Shown here: in pieces, positions 1-50,685 of the stretch
Position numbering within the stretch: position 1 is the first letter of the stretch
Layout of the letters: each line of letters starts with the position of its first letter
NCBI RefSeq assembly: GCF_030463535.1
Contig: NC_132899.1
Coordinates: 12,610,990-12,674,989 of the forward strand
DNA: 64,000 nt
From: Salminus brasiliensis
Lineage: Eukaryota; Chordata; Actinopteri; Characiformes; Bryconidae
Reading direction: 5' to 3'
Position numbers and translations under genes: made by a program
Notes under the pieces: generated by a model
Seen by the model: only the letters and a program-made list of their open reading frames with translations
Database searches by the model: none
Told to the model about the DNA's origin: nothing

Positions 1-662
1 TTATAATGAAGTGATGTTTAGCTTCAACAGGTCTGACAGTAATCATGCTTGGATTGGCTAGTGAAATCGAACCCAATTGTCAGTTGAAACTGGTTGATTT
101 AGTAGCTAAGGGGGGCATTACTTTACTATTGTTCATGGGTGATATAGGCTTTGAATAAATCTTTATCTTCAATAAATGGAATGATCTTTTTAAAGCTGCA
201 TTGTGTATTTAGTTGTGTTGTCTTATTATCTTATATTCAAATAAATTGGATCATCTGAACCATTTAAATGTGACAAATATGCAAAAATTATTTATATATT
301 TTTTTCTTATTATCTTTTTCTCCCTCATTCTCACTTTTCAGAACGTTATACCTGTGACTATGGCTAGGAATTAGAACCCAGAATCAGATTCACTTTAGCA
401 ACTAATGTTGATTTGTTTATGCCACTGGTGAATAATTATACAGTTTGATAATAAGAAAATGTAATTTGGTCATTTATGAATTTTTTGTAAACTAAACTTC
501 CGCCCCATTTAGCACAATAGTAATGAAGGCGTATAGGTCAGTTTTGGTCATAGCCAGTGTCACAGTCAGTCTAAATCAGTGTAAAACAACTTATGAAAGT
601 GTTGAGATGTGGATCAATGTTAAGTTTGTTGAGTCACTATTTGTTACTTTAAACTGTTACAG
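1..662 (+). other. Intron of myo15b (left edge)
   Basis: The sequence is AT-rich and I see no supported exon or recognisable repeat. It ends in the acceptor TTACAG before exon 663-758. Confidence 0.5.
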
Positions 663-19686
<19,024 letters not shown>

Positions 19687-20111
19687 CACAACACCCACAT
19701 GTACAAGACCCATTCTCTGCTTTACCACACTGCCTAATCTAATATTCACTAACTAACAGATCAGTACCTGAATGAATAGCATGGTGCTTGTTGTACGAAG
19801 TTAAGAGTAGAGATTTCTAAAAGTTGACTTTAGACAAACAAAAAATATGTTTTATGAAGATAATCATTCATTTAGTAATTAAGTAATCATTCATGTTCTT
19901 AATTACTTTCTTTTATCGTAAGAAATAATCAATAATGAAAATGATTATTTTTGCTAAATGCTGAGATTGTACTTATAAATATGTGTTTATGCTTCATTAT
20001 TTGTCTCTGTTATAATGATAGATAATCAGTCATTTATGTACAGTCTAAGACAAACGTCAGAAATTATAGTAAACTATATTATGTCTGTGAAAACTATCAA
20101 TATATCTTTTC

Positions 20112-20117
20112 AATAAA
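20112..20117 (+). other. Polyadenylation signal AATAAA for myo15b
   Basis: A canonical AATAAA lies about 430 bases after the myo15b stop codon and is the first such hexamer downstream. It predicts a short 3' UTR of about 450 bases. Confidence 0.6.
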
Positions 20118-20618
20118 AAAAACAACCTGAGTGCTGTCTGAGTGCTGTAGAGGTCATATTTTACATATAATATTAAACAGACTACTATTCACCAAGAAAG
20201 TTTCATCTAAATCACTGTGCCTGAATGAATAGTAATAACACTATAAAGCAATGCTATACATTTGAGTTACCTGTATTCTAAAGCCTAGGCTGCAGCTGAT
20301 GTAGGGTGGGTCATCAGTAGGACTGTCCTATGAAGACTCCTAAGTAGCCTATGGGGCCTTTAATACACAGATGGACTAGTAATGAGGCAGTGTGGTGACA
20401 TCACTAAAAAGGTTGCGCCTCTTGCAATTGCAGAGTAAAACATGCATTTTCATTTATACATGGAAATGATAAAATGATAAAATCATTTAAATATCTTATA
20501 ACAACTCTTCTGTGGAGCAGCTGCCAAAGAAATTTAACCTAGGCTTTGGAATGCAGCAACTGAGAGTCCACAACCACATACTCTCCACATACTGTACCAT
20601 TTATACTACATTTACCAT

Positions 20619-20935
20619 CCTATGGAAACATTTGCATAACCTTGGGTAAATTACATATTTTATTATTTTTAAGTGAAAATTATTTAAAAATCCTCTGCAA
20701 AGAACAATCATGACACACCGAGCACAAGTTATATCCATATTAAGAAAAATAAAACATTACATTAAACTATAACCTTTGTGTAGGTCATATATTATGTTTA
20801 TTGTTTAATTAAGCAAATAAACTAGTAATTGTACATTAAATGCAAATGTGCAGAAGCACACTCTCTGTTCTCTCTGAGTAACTCCTCAATATATTGTAAT
20901 TTGACCCAGGGGTGTGCAAACCTTTGCCTATGACT
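20619..20935. mobile_element. MITE with CATAGGCAAAGGTTTGC-type ends
   Basis: The left end CCTATGGAAACATTTGCATAACC and the reverse complement of the right end (TCATAGGCAAAGGTTTGCACACC) match over about 35 bases, and both continue into AAATTACA. The core is AT-rich and noncoding. It lies in the myo15b-tmem94 intergenic region. Confidence 0.5.
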
Positions 20936-21749
20936 GTTTGATTACACTACTAATAGTGATGGTGTACTAGTCCGACCAACAGGTTTGTGTGGAGGTAAAG
21001 CCCGTAACATCCTGTCCAGTATGCTTGCCATGATTGTGCCAGATCTGTAGTTCATATGGACCCTTACGGCTCTGTTTACTGAGGCTCTGTGCAACAGACA
21101 GGGAACATCAAACTAAGCAAATAGGAAAGCAAGTTGCATTCAGCTGTTGTGAACATGGCCCGTGCATCAGTGACCCTCAACTGCACCTGTGATCAGCCGA
21201 ATAACCGCCGCCCTTATGTGGACCAATCAGGTGAGAGAAGACTCTTCAACACCCACCCCTTTAAAGATCCTGACCTATAGCGTTACTGCTACAGCGCCCA
21301 CGCAAACCAGCCTCTCCCTTTACGACTCTACAAGAAAGCGACAAGTACTTGGATTCACTTTGCCGAAGCGATTCTTTCAAACGATTCTAAGATTCATTTT
21401 CGTAAAGTAAGCTCTCGTACACGGGGCAGCCAGCTTCATTATCCTAAAATATACCAATGAAGAGATGAAGAAAACTTTTCTACGGTCATTAAAATATACA
21501 GATACATTCAACGACCAAATGTCCAGCAAGTTAGTTAGCTAGTTTTATGGCGTAGAATCGAAATACATATTCATGCGAGGCTAACTATATATATTGTTGG
21601 ATAATTAGCATACAAATAAATTGTATTGCATAAATTATAAAGATTACTTCCATTATATATATAAAAAACAAACAGTGAGATCAATTCTGCTATAATATGG
21701 TAAAGACATTATTATGTTATTTATTTAATCAAATTTGAAATGAATATTC

Positions 21750-21957
21750 TCTCGTGAATCGGTTCGACCAATTTACATGAAAGATTCGGTTCAAACGAAC
21801 CGATTCGCTCGAGAGAGTTGGTCACAGCTACTAACATGGCCGTCATCAGGGAGTGAAACCAGAGGTTGTAGAGACAGACACCTAGCGTTAGTTCAACGGG
21901 GACGCTGCTGCTGACAGTCGACGAGACCATCCATACGTGATGAGACGAGTGTTTTCG
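21750..21957 (+). promoter_or_regulatory. tmem94: tmem94 promoter region and noncoding exon 1
   Basis: CpG content rises sharply here and a good donor (TTTTCG/GTAAGT) ends a probable noncoding exon 1 at 21957. The segment just before it carries ACATGGCCG, a YY1-like core. An exact 11-bp inverted repeat, GAATCGGTTCG (21756-21766) and CGAACCGATTC (21796-21806), lies upstream. I cannot place the transcription start; the exon probably begins between about 21820 and 21900. Confidence 0.5.
21756..21806. repeat. 11-bp inverted repeat GAATCGGTTCG upstream of tmem94 exon 1
   Basis: The two arms are exact reverse complements with a 29-base spacer, and the spacer holds a third related copy, GATTCGGTTC at 21783. 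Related CGATTC motifs occur at 21369 and 21382. Confidence 0.7.
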
Positions 21958-24309
21958 GTAAGTTAAACTGGGCATTATTTGGATTTGATGATTTGGCTGT
22001 TTGTTTTCACTAATTGTGTGCAGCCAACGCGTAAGTCAGTTAAGCCCTCTAGCTGGGAAGTAGCTAGCTAGCTAGCTAGCACTAATAGCTAGCCTGGCAC
22101 AGCGGAGGCTGCTAGCGATACCACCCAACAACAAGTGACCAAATTCTCGTACGTTTCCCGTTCCCGACTTGGAAAGCGTTTTTGGAGACTGTTTATGTAG
22201 CACTAGCTGTCTTTGCAGGGACTCCCTGACTCGTACAAAATCTTCAGTATGGTATTATATTCCGGGTTATGAGGACGTTAGCCCCGGTCATCCAGTTCTG
22301 GGGAAATACATGGCAGGTTGTAGTTGACAGATGTTCTGGTGCGTGTGTTTCTCTAGATCGGTAGCTCTAACAAAGGCACATTTGCTTATAAGATGTTTGT
22401 CAACCACTTTTCCAGTCTAGCAGGAGCATTATATGGACGGGATGTTGTAGCTTTGCCGGCTAGCTGTTGTTGTAGACATGCTGTAACTTGCAGCCCTGTT
22501 GGCGATAGACCGTCTGAGCCACCTGGACGCCCGTCAAGTCATGACAGGTTAATCGGGAGAGAGTGAGAGATTAAACTTTCTCCAGCTATGCGAGGCAGGT
22601 GAATCTTAAGGGTTAGTCTGTGATTAGTCACAGTAATGATGATGATGATAATAATAACAACCTCCTTTAAAGAGGAAATCAGAGATTTGTGAGTTGTCCT
22701 GCAGCTCAGTGAATCCCAGCAGTGCTTGATTGTCAGTGACTGGTGTTGTAGCTACTATAATGAACACAACGTTATCCCCTTATCCCCATAGCCTTGCTCA
22801 CCCAATCTTACTATTTTACTAGGTTTTCTTTTGCTGTAATGAGGTGTACTAACCTGGTCAGTAATTCATGGCCAGGTATAGCTCACTTGCAGGAATGCCC
22901 ATAGTTACAGGCCCACATGACTAATTCAGTCCTTGAAATGTTAAAATTACAGTGTAGGGAAATTTACCATGATGGGTACCAGCAGTTTTGATGTCTTGAT
23001 GATGATAAGAGGTGAAGTTTTATCATTTTCTATTTATATTTTATTAAATATTGTAGAACAAAGTTTCAGGGGTCAGCCAACGTGTTCATAAGCATTACGT
23101 GTAATAACTTTCTGTGGCCAGACGTCTGATTTCTATTACCACCTCCAAAAAAAAAAAAACTCCAAAAGCACAATTCTTAATGTAGTTAAGACACAGGTCA
23201 CATCAGAGCACTCTGACTAACTTTATTGAATGGTTTAATTAAACTTCGCCTCTCTGTTTTATGTTGTTTATGGTGAATGTCAGCAAACATGATCTAAACC
23301 TGAGAAAAGCACATGTAGACATGGGTCATTTTACTGTGTTTCTGGGTATTGTAGGTTAGATTGACTGCAGAGCTGTGACCCTAATGTACACTCTTAAAAA
23401 AAAAAAAAACACACACACACACACACACAATGTCACTAAAGGTTATTTGAGTGATACCACTGAAGAACCACACTTGGTTCCCTAAAGAACCATATTTGAA
23501 AAAGAGGTTTGTGAATGTGAGACTTTTTAAATGCTTAAAAACCTTCACATAATGCAGATGTGCCAACGTAGGAGTTCTTCCTACAATCCTTTCACTCCCT
23601 TCATCCCTTCATGTCGCTGCCGTTTTCAGAAATGAGCTTGACTTTAGGACACAACCAACGTAAATAGTGGAGGCAGTGTGCCACAGTGTGACGTGATGTC
23701 TGCTGCAGACTGAACAAACATGACAGCAGCCACTTCTGCTGTCTGATCATGCAGTTTTCTCATGATGCAGTTTTCTCATGATACAGTAATGTTGTCTGCT
23801 CAGCTGTTGTCATGTTCAGTCTTGGCATTAGGAATTGTGAAGTATTAGGGTAGACTTGGCTATTAAGCTCACCAAAATCTATGTGAAGGCATTTTTTGCA
23901 TACAAGACACTGACCCCAGCAGCATAAGTGATATTTAAATAAAATGTCAATTTGCTATCTAATAATATTTAATCCAACTATATTATTTATTAAAAATGTT
24001 TATTTCAATTTATTTATTTATTTATTTCAGCCTTGACCTGCCTCTTACAAGATATAGTTTTTAAATCTTGGAAAAAAGATACACAGATGAGAGCGGTGTT
24101 GCTTTCATAGCTGCTATGTGTGCAGACATTAGCTGTGGTTAAAATCAAGTGTACCACAACCCTTCTATGATTTGATATAGCCTCTAGTACTGTAAATTGG
24201 CTCTGGCCTTTGTTCAGTAACCTAACTGTCAATATGAGCTGTAAAGTTCTAGACTTGTGTTGGCTGCAACTGCGATGTTAAACAGATTCTGTTTGTTGTT
24301 GTTCTTCAG
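21958..24309 (+). other. tmem94: tmem94 first intron
   Basis: The 5' end is CpG-rich with a TAGC array (about 22060-22080), consistent with the promoter shoulder. Further in lie a repeat with CTCTTAAAAA ends (about 23386-23560), a poly-A/(CA) tract at 23396-23429, and unrecognised sequence. No exon is supported. Confidence 0.5.
23386..23565. mobile_element. MITE-like repeat with CACTCTTAAAAA end, copy 1
   Basis: It begins ACACTCTTAAAAA and contains CTGAAGAACCAC and CTAAAGAACCAT. A similar arrangement in inverse orientation is seen at 45600-45793 (TTTTTAAGAGTG end, AAGGTTCTTC and CAAAGAACCATTTTT). A CA microsatellite has expanded inside this copy. Confidence 0.4.
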
Positions 24310-24401
24310 GTTAGTGGCATTTTCCCATAAGGTGATCCAGCGGAAGCAGAAGTGGAATCCGCCTGTTTGCATTGACTGCAGCTGTGAGTGGCCCTTGCTA
24401 C

Positions 24402-24570
24402 ATGCAAACTATCGCTCTGGGTGTTGAGGCTCCTCTCACACTGGCAGTACTCACAGGATTAGCGTCTGGGGGCCGGGGGACGCGCTTGCTATCCTCTGCC
24501 ACCAGGGCCCTCGCCAGTGACAACCAGTGCTGCGCCTCTGCTCGGAGCATGGTGAGGGGCAGGTGCTGCC

Positions 24571-24587
<17 letters not shown>
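24402..24587 (+). promoter_or_regulatory. tmem94: Upstream ORF overlapping the tmem94 start codon
   Basis: In the exon carrying the tmem94 start, an upstream ATG (24402, weak context TACATGC) opens a 61-codon ORF in another frame that stops at 24587, 17 bases past the main ATG. A second in-frame upstream ATG is at 24549. The main ATG has a strong context (GCC ATG G). An overlapping uORF would lower tmem94 translation unless scanned through. Confidence 0.5.
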
Positions 24588-43595
<19,008 letters not shown>

Positions 43596-43897
43596 GCTGC
43601 TAAAACACAGGACTATCATGAAGCAAGCTCATAGTTTCCAATGATGACCAGCAGTACAGCGAGGATTCCCTCTCCTCCACAGTCTTCAGAGGAGTGCTCA
43701 GTGCCTGACTCAAACACTGACCCCCCTCTCCAAAGCCACCAAAATACGGAGGACAGTATCTGTTCTCATTGATGTCCCTCAATAGCTTTCAGTTTAAGTT
43801 AAATTTTTTAATGTTTTCTTTATTTTTATAGCTTCACTCTGTTTAAGCTGAATTTTAAGTTAGACTTTATTTATTTTTTAATTTTAAGTTTTACTTT

Positions 43898-43903
43898 AAT
43901 AAA
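43898..43903 (+). other. Polyadenylation signal AATAAA (proximal, tmem94)
   Basis: First AATAAA after the stop codon, followed by a GT-rich stretch (AGGTCTGTGTGTGG), the usual downstream element. This is the better-supported 3' end. Confidence 0.65.
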
Positions 43904-44519
43904 GCAAGGTCTGTGTGTGGGGAAAGGTAAGGATTTTACAGTTTACATGAGGAAAAACTCCTGAAAACTACAAAATGATTAAGATGGTTCCCTGACCCCC
44001 ATCATACATTCTTCTAGTTTCATTACCTGCTAATGACACAGTAGGTCAGACTGAAATCTAAATAATGCGTATTGGTTTTTAGAAAGTACATGGAATGATT
44101 TTACAGCATGTTACGGTCATATATGATCATATTTACATGCTGGATCGCTTCAGGGCTAATGCTCCTCAAAATCGAAAGCCTGAACACCTGGTCAGTCAAG
44201 AGATTTCATTTTACATTTGATTTTCTCCTATCTTGCAGCACAAAACACTGAGGAGCCTTTTGCATCTTGCATCTAACAGATTTGAATGTGAAGATCTCTT
44301 GTATGTCCTTCAGAATACCTCACATCAAGTGTTTGCAGGGGAAACAATTTTTGCACTTAGAGAAAGAAATGATGCTCCATTACAGACGTCCTGGTCCTGG
44401 AGCGAGGCATTTGGGAAATTAGGTTAATTTTGAGCATTGCCTAATATGCTCAGGCCAACTAAGTTGCGTTTTTTAATGGTGAGAACTGTGTGTTTTGAAG
44501 TCTATGGAGAGCTATGGAG

Positions 44520-44803
44520 CAGTGGAACTTAGTTCTCTGGACTGACGGTTGGTGTTCCATCCAATACTTTTGGGATCAGTTGGGTAATTGGGGATGAGGT
44601 GGGGTGGTAATCATCCAACATCCTGACCTTACTAATGCTGCTGTCACTGAATACAATCAAATCCTCACAGCAGTGCTCCAAAATCTAACAGAAAGCCTTC
44701 TCTGGACAGTTACTCCAACAAAAGCAGTTTAAACTTTAATACCCTTGATTTCTGAAGAAACAATGAGCAGGTGTTTCATTACTTTTGTCCATATAGTGTA
44801 TTT
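44520..44803 (+). mobile_element. MITE of the GATGAGGTGGGGTGGT family (5'-truncated)
   Basis: It shares the core with 28130, 51055 and 57361 and keeps the right end TTACTTTTGTCCATATAGTGTA, which is the reverse complement of the AGACAAAAGTATTGGGACACC end at 57361. Confidence 0.6.
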
Positions 44804-45599
44804 ATTCCAGCAGCATGTGACGTACGAGTCAACAGCCCTTGATGGCTGAAGTTGACTACCTGGTCTCTAAACAGATGTCAGCTAGAAAGTGGCCTAAAAC
44901 ATTTCATTATTGCTTCTTCGTAGACCAGGAAATTTGGTCAGATCTCTGGTTGGAAATTCAGCTGTGAAAGTAGCGTATGAGTAATAATTAGAAGACACAG
45001 GAAACAGGTTTATTTTTCTACTCTGTGAACAGGTGGAGCAGCAGCTCTAACTAGTTTGATTAAACTAAAGAGGGCTTGTTCAAATAGAACACATCTTCCT
45101 CTAGCTCCATCTAACTGCTTTTCTAAATTTGACTTATGTTGTTTACATATGTGAATGTCAGCCAGAACGGACTGAATAATTTGCATACACATGCATGCGT
45201 TGATAAGAAGCAATGCTTGCCTGCATTCTCATCACACAGCTGGGGCTGGATCACTTAATATCTGCAATTCTGAACTGCAAACATAACTTTTAATTTAGGC
45301 TTTTTAGATGATGTTTGTGCTCCCCTTTTCCAAACCAAGACTTCAGTCTTTACTGGGAAAGAGAGCAGACAAGCTTATTGCTATTCTACCTCGTGTTGTT
45401 TGCCTCAGTTGTATTTCATCGTTGTTTTAATCTTAATACATGGGGCTTTTACTGGTTTGTTTGACCATTATCTATCTGCTTCCCAAGAACACGGAGATAT
45501 CATTTTGAAAGCCAGCCGGGCCTTTGCGTAGACTGAAGCTCATTGCAGTCATGTTAGAGTAGCCAGTGGTACAGAGAGCAGTGCGAACTGTAAACATAG

Positions 45600-45793
45600 A
45601 GGTGCTTTAAATGGTTCTTCCAGCGATGCCATGAGCGTAAAGAACCTTTTTAAAGGTCTAAATAACCTTCACTTGATAAAAGGTTCTTCACACACACAGC
45701 ACGGCACAGCCTGTTCTTTTGAAAACCAAAAGTGGTTCTTTTGTTTAATCGCTCAAAGAACCATTTTTCAACATCCTTTGTTTTTAAGAGTGC
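45600..45793. mobile_element. MITE-like repeat with TTTTTAAGAGTG end, copy 2
   Basis: Repeated AAGAACC and GGTTCTT pieces end in TTTTTAAGAGTG, the inverse of the 23386 copy. Confidence 0.4.
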
Positions 45794-47065
45794 CCTTCTG
45801 CTTTAATGCAGCGAGCCCTGCATTTAATCCTTCCTTTAGTTTGCCCTTGTTTAACCCTTTTAGCCTTCTAATGATCCCCTGCTCCTGTCTCTGGACCCTT
45901 ATAAAGGGAGTTACTGCAGAAGATTCTGGAGGAGATTGCTTCATGATCTTCAGATCTTATCCTTTTCATGTCCGATAAGCAACCTTTACTGTAGATATTG
46001 TATTGTAAGTTCTTATTCCTGTTGATTATACCTGAGTCAATCCTACCAGTCTTAACCAGAGGCTCAAACTAGTCTTTGCATTTGATTATTTATTTATTTC
46101 ATGCCATCTTTGTATGAATCATATTTAAATAGGCCTTCACACCAAATGCAGTGTGTTCTGCCTGAGGAGAATGTCATATGTGCAAAATATCATAGCTTTA
46201 CATAGTTGTGCATATTCTATATTTCATGCATTGATTACTTACTTATTTTGATTACTTTTTCAACCTGTAGTTTCTGTAGTCTCCTTTTCAGGCACTTCAT
46301 ATAGTGCTTACTGTTCTGAAGCCCTTGTGCCACAGTGCTTTTAGCATAGTGTTAAATGTCCACCTCAGGACCTCATGGCGGTTTGGGCCGTATGTTGTGC
46401 GCGCACGCTCCCATCCACCCATAAATCCAGCATGGCAGGGCGACCCAGTGGGCATTGGCAGTGTAAAGTTTTTAACTGGTGCTTTAGTGCTGGCATAACT
46501 TTTGCAAAAGGTGACACATCAGAGTAAAAAGGGGAGGCGTTTGTTAAAAAGCACTGATCGGTTCTGTGTGTACAGTACTATATTATCACCTTAAAACATG
46601 TAACAATTCTGTTCCCTTTTTTTGTACAGATATGGAGGATTATATTATCCCAGTTATTTTTGAGATTTTATTGAAAACGTTTTATTTTTTCGCTGAAATA
46701 TGTGCATGATCAAGACATTACGAATGCAAAGACATTGCAACTGAAGAGTTCTGTCTTCTTTTTTTTAAGTATGTTAACTCAATCTTGCATGGACTGCAGG
46801 GGTTGCTGGTGCTTCCACCATTCATATCAGCCTCACCCTGCCCTAACAGCCAGGCTCAGCCTCTCTACTCTACACATGTGTGTGCAAATAAATGATCAGA
46901 ACAAAACCTGTACTGGTTTACGCCAATTACTATTAATAATTTTGCTATTTATGAATGTTCACCAAATGTATAAATGTTGTACATTTTGTATTTTTTTAAG
47001 ATGTCTTTAATTTGTTTTTGTTTTTTTTCCAAAATTATTTGTGAGCCAGTTTGTTAATAAATATA

Positions 47066-48233
47066 AAAATTTAAAAACCTATGAATTCTTTGTATTTACA
47101 TAATCATACTTGGATTTTATCTTGGCTCTAAATCCAGCCGGCTGAACTTGTAGCGTTGAAGATGTTTTGCATCTGAGGGTTGGTCAGGGTGAAATCAGCT
47201 GATCAAGGGCGAAATGTCTACCTTACTGTTACTGAACGACTGCCCTGAATGGTCTTCTCTTCCCTACTTTTAAAGAGCCCATATTAGGGAAAGCAGGTTA
47301 CAAAACATGCTGTTCTTTTACCAGTCCACCTCTCCCGGTATGGAAACCGAGCTGCAAAAATAACTGTAGCTGTGGATGTATATTCTGTGAATGCCCAATC
47401 AATGGCATTACATTTAGTTTGTGGTATACTGGCATTTTTTTATTTTTTTTATTATTTTAAATTCGTTACATTTGTTACGTTTGTTTAGATCTTATTTTCC
47501 TAGGGATTTAAGGTCATTCTTCACGCCAACTACTATCTTTAATTTAGTTGGAAAATGTAATATAATTGTCATGTAAAAGAAATATTGAGTTGGTTGATAA
47601 AACCATACAAACCTTTTGAGCTTTGAGATTATTATAATCCCCCAGTAGGGGGCGCTCCCGAGCTGTTGGTTTTCAGCAGTTGCGGTCGTGATTGGCTGTA
47701 GAGGGCGACTGACCCGCCACACCACAGCCAATTGAATGTGTTGATTGCAGGAGGAGTCACAGAGCCTACAGTCGTGATGACACGTTCGAATCAGTTTACA
47801 GAACCGGTTCTTTCGAACTAGCGTCTGAGTCAACGAATCGTTGATTCAGGGTAAGCGGTTTGTCGCTAAGTGAGATTTTTTATTTTTTATTTTTATTTTT
47901 TATTAGGTTAAGTGAGTCTGATTCACATTGAGTCCGACTCGAAAAGCACAGAGAGGAAATTAAATTGAAGTGTGTTATTTAACATATGCATGTCCAACAA
48001 CTACATTTTACCACAGTGAGGAAAAATTTGGCTGGTCTAAAAATGTAGCCCATTAAATTAATCAGGTCTTAGACTCAAGTCTAATATGACGCTCCGATAT
48101 TTGGATTTTCTGTTGTTTTAAGCTGCCCTTTTATAAATATATATAACAGTAAGGCGAATAAAATGGTGTAATAGATTTGGAAAATGTCTAAAGTCATCAT
48201 TGCGGTTTTTCTTTTAAGTGAGGTTCAATTATA

Positions 48234-48267
<34 letters not shown>

Positions 48268-48400
48268 GGGTTTTATTAGTCAGAAGTCAACAATTCGGCC
48301 ATGATCATGCCAAGGATGCTACACAACGATTCAGTTAACATGTGAGTCAGCTCAACCGAATCACTGAAAAGAATCGGTTTAATGAACGATTCACTTAGCC
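47066..48400 (+). other. Intergenic region tmem94-tdrkh with GATTC/AACCG motif cluster
   Basis: No gene is visible. Between 47784 and 48394 the palindrome GAACCGGTTC (47801-47810) and related CGATTC, AACCGAATC and GAATCGGTT motifs recur, and an (ATT) microsatellite sits at 48235-48268. The cluster lies just upstream of the tdrkh promoter. Confidence 0.5.
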
Positions 48401-48960
48401 GGACATCGCCACTGCACACATAGCGGGCACGTTGGTTTGACTCCTGATTAGATGGTGTACCGTGTCCGTGTTTGCTGAAGCTTGGAGGACTCGTATCGCA
48501 TCTTCAGTCGCGTTTAGGAGGTAATCGGTGGTGGTGAGGGTTTGGGAGGAGTTCTGGTGGTTAATGGTGTCTTTAATCGAGCTTCATTCTTTAAATGGGT
48601 ACCCTGTGGTGTGGCTGCAGCTGCAGCTGGGGCTGGACTCTAACATGACCTTCCTGAGGCGATAACACACTGGTGTGTTTCTGTCTCCGGTCGCTCCGCA
48701 CTGGGGCTCAGCAAGCTCTCTCTGCTCTGCCTAGTGAACGAGGAGCTAGCTCGCTGGCCAGCCTCATTTCTACCGAGTCATCTGTCAGGTGTTCTCTGCT
48801 AACGTTAGCTAGAGATAGCTGTTTACTTTTTGCTTTCGTTTTAGAAGACCACCGCTATTACACGGTGCATTTAGACGTGGTTTAGAGAAAGCAGCTAACG
48901 TTCACTTAACCCTTTGCAGTCAGCAAGGGACATGTGACCCTTGTAGGAAGGGGCCATGGG
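48400..48960 (+). promoter_or_regulatory. tdrkh: tdrkh promoter region and probable noncoding exon 1
   Basis: CpG density rises and the stretch ends with CTAACGTTAGCTAG-type motifs typical of fish promoter shoulders. A possible exon 1 donor is TTAGGAG/GTAATC at 48520. The true start is unresolved. The sequence from 48960 to 50654 is then an intron in which I see no repeat or exon. Confidence 0.4.
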
Positions 48961-50685
48961 GGTGGTGAAGTTAAAGGGGAATTTCACTAATGTTTCAAGT
49001 TGTGTGTGTAATTTAATGGTTGAGATGTAAAGTCAATCAGCTGTGAAATAGACCACTGTAGAGAAAAGAAAAGACCCCCAGACTAATTCTGGACTGTGGT
49101 GTTGATAGGGACCAGGATTTCTGATGCCTATAATGCAAAACTTAACCATTTTCTCTTTCGACACTAAATATAATCACTTTTTTTTTAATGACTTTTATTT
49201 AATACGTGAAATAACCTAAGCGATGACGATGCCAATGATATGCTTAGAAAAGTAAATTGTAATATATTGTGATGACCGTCACAATGAAGAGTGTCCCACT
49301 GTCCTGCCATTAACCAGCCCTGTTATTGTGCTGATGTGTTCTTTCTTTTGGGACTATTTTGCCTTACAACTGCACATACCTCTCCTTCAAGTATGAATTA
49401 GAAATGTTTTAATATGACAAACGCTGTATGCCTTTTTTATGAAAAGGTTTTTCAGACATCAGGAATCCTGTTCATAATAATTATATATAATACCTTTTAG
49501 TAAAGGAGCTTTCAGAAGCCTACAACTCTACAACCCTACAACTTCAGTTTCTCTAGAACAAGACATTTCACATAAAATCACTCTGAATGACTTTCTTTAC
49601 ATCATAACCATCTAATCTTGTTCTTTCCCATTGGCCAGCTATTCACTGAGTTAATGGTAAGGATTCATTACACCACATATCGCTGCTGTCCAATGACCAT
49701 GTAGCTCCATTTTTGTTAGTTTATTGTTCCGTGGTTTGAACCCTGTAGCTGCTTCTGTACACTGTGTCAACAATTCTGTATGGACAGACCAATAGAAATG
49801 CTTTAAATGAATTGGAATAAACTCTTATTTTACATTTCTGCCTTCTCCTGTAAATTCACCATTTTGGAGATGCAGGTTTTTCATTGGCCAGCGACGATAA
49901 ACACTGCATACTTATGTATTAACGCTTTTACATGTTCTTGCTGCTTAAGGGAGGGAGATCAGTTTAAGAGTGAAGATGAACGGTGGTGTTTCTAGGTCTT
50001 CTGTGATTCTCAGCTACAGTCCTACAGCCCTCCTCTCACAGTGAGAACCATTTTTGCATGGTGTGAGTCTTTAAGTGCTTAAAGTGTGTGAGAGCGCCAT
50101 AACTCCCATATCATTATGCTATGGGGAGTAGGACAGCAAAGCCCATTAAAGCACTTTGCTGTGTGCTTGTCATTTTAAGTAGCTAATCATGTATCACAAA
50201 GTCTCTTGTTTAGTGAATGTTCTATGTGTGTGCTTTAAGAGAAGGCTGATGTTTGAGCTTGTGCAGTATTAAGGTATGAGCCCATGTGATTTCCCAAAGA
50301 ACTTGATCCGCATGAATTGAAGCCTAAGCCAAAAACAACCAAGCTGTTGTTTGTGCTATGGTTGTTTTTCTAATGTTAAACAATGTTGTTTTACATTTCT
50401 TTCACTCTTGGCTCAAAATAAAAGATAATTGTCTCTTGCAACATTTTTTCACCCTTGACTCCAATTAAAATGGACCACTGCCATTTAGGCTTAAAGAAAA
50501 TTCAGTCGAAATGGCAGTTATCAAACAAGCAAAAAGATTTTTATACATTCATTTTTGCTGCATGGCACAGTTTAGCAGGCCAGTGCACAGACCGAAAAGA
50601 ATGGTTCACTGTGGACAGACTAGTAACACTGTCTGCAATCCTCCCTTTTTCCAGGTGGGGTCAAGCCCTTGGCTCAGCACAGCTG

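Larger units (their letters stand above)
19687..21749 (+). other. Intergenic region myo15b-tmem94
   Basis: It holds the myo15b 3' UTR to about 20140, the MITE at 20619, and then a GC-richer stretch from about 21120 leading to the tmem94 promoter. I found no gene here. Confidence 0.6.
43596..47065 (+). other. tmem94: tmem94 3' UTR, possibly long, and downstream sequence
   Basis: AATAAA occurs at 43898-43903, about 300 bases after the stop, and again at 47056-47061. Either could end the transcript. The region contains a MITE copy (44520-44803) and the inverted copy of the CTCTTAAAAA repeat (45600-45793). No ORF looks coding. Confidence 0.5.

Noticed and set aside
24372-24570. N-terminal extension of tmem94
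   Set aside because: The long ORF here is in a different frame from ATG 24571 and ends at 24587; treated as a uORF instead.
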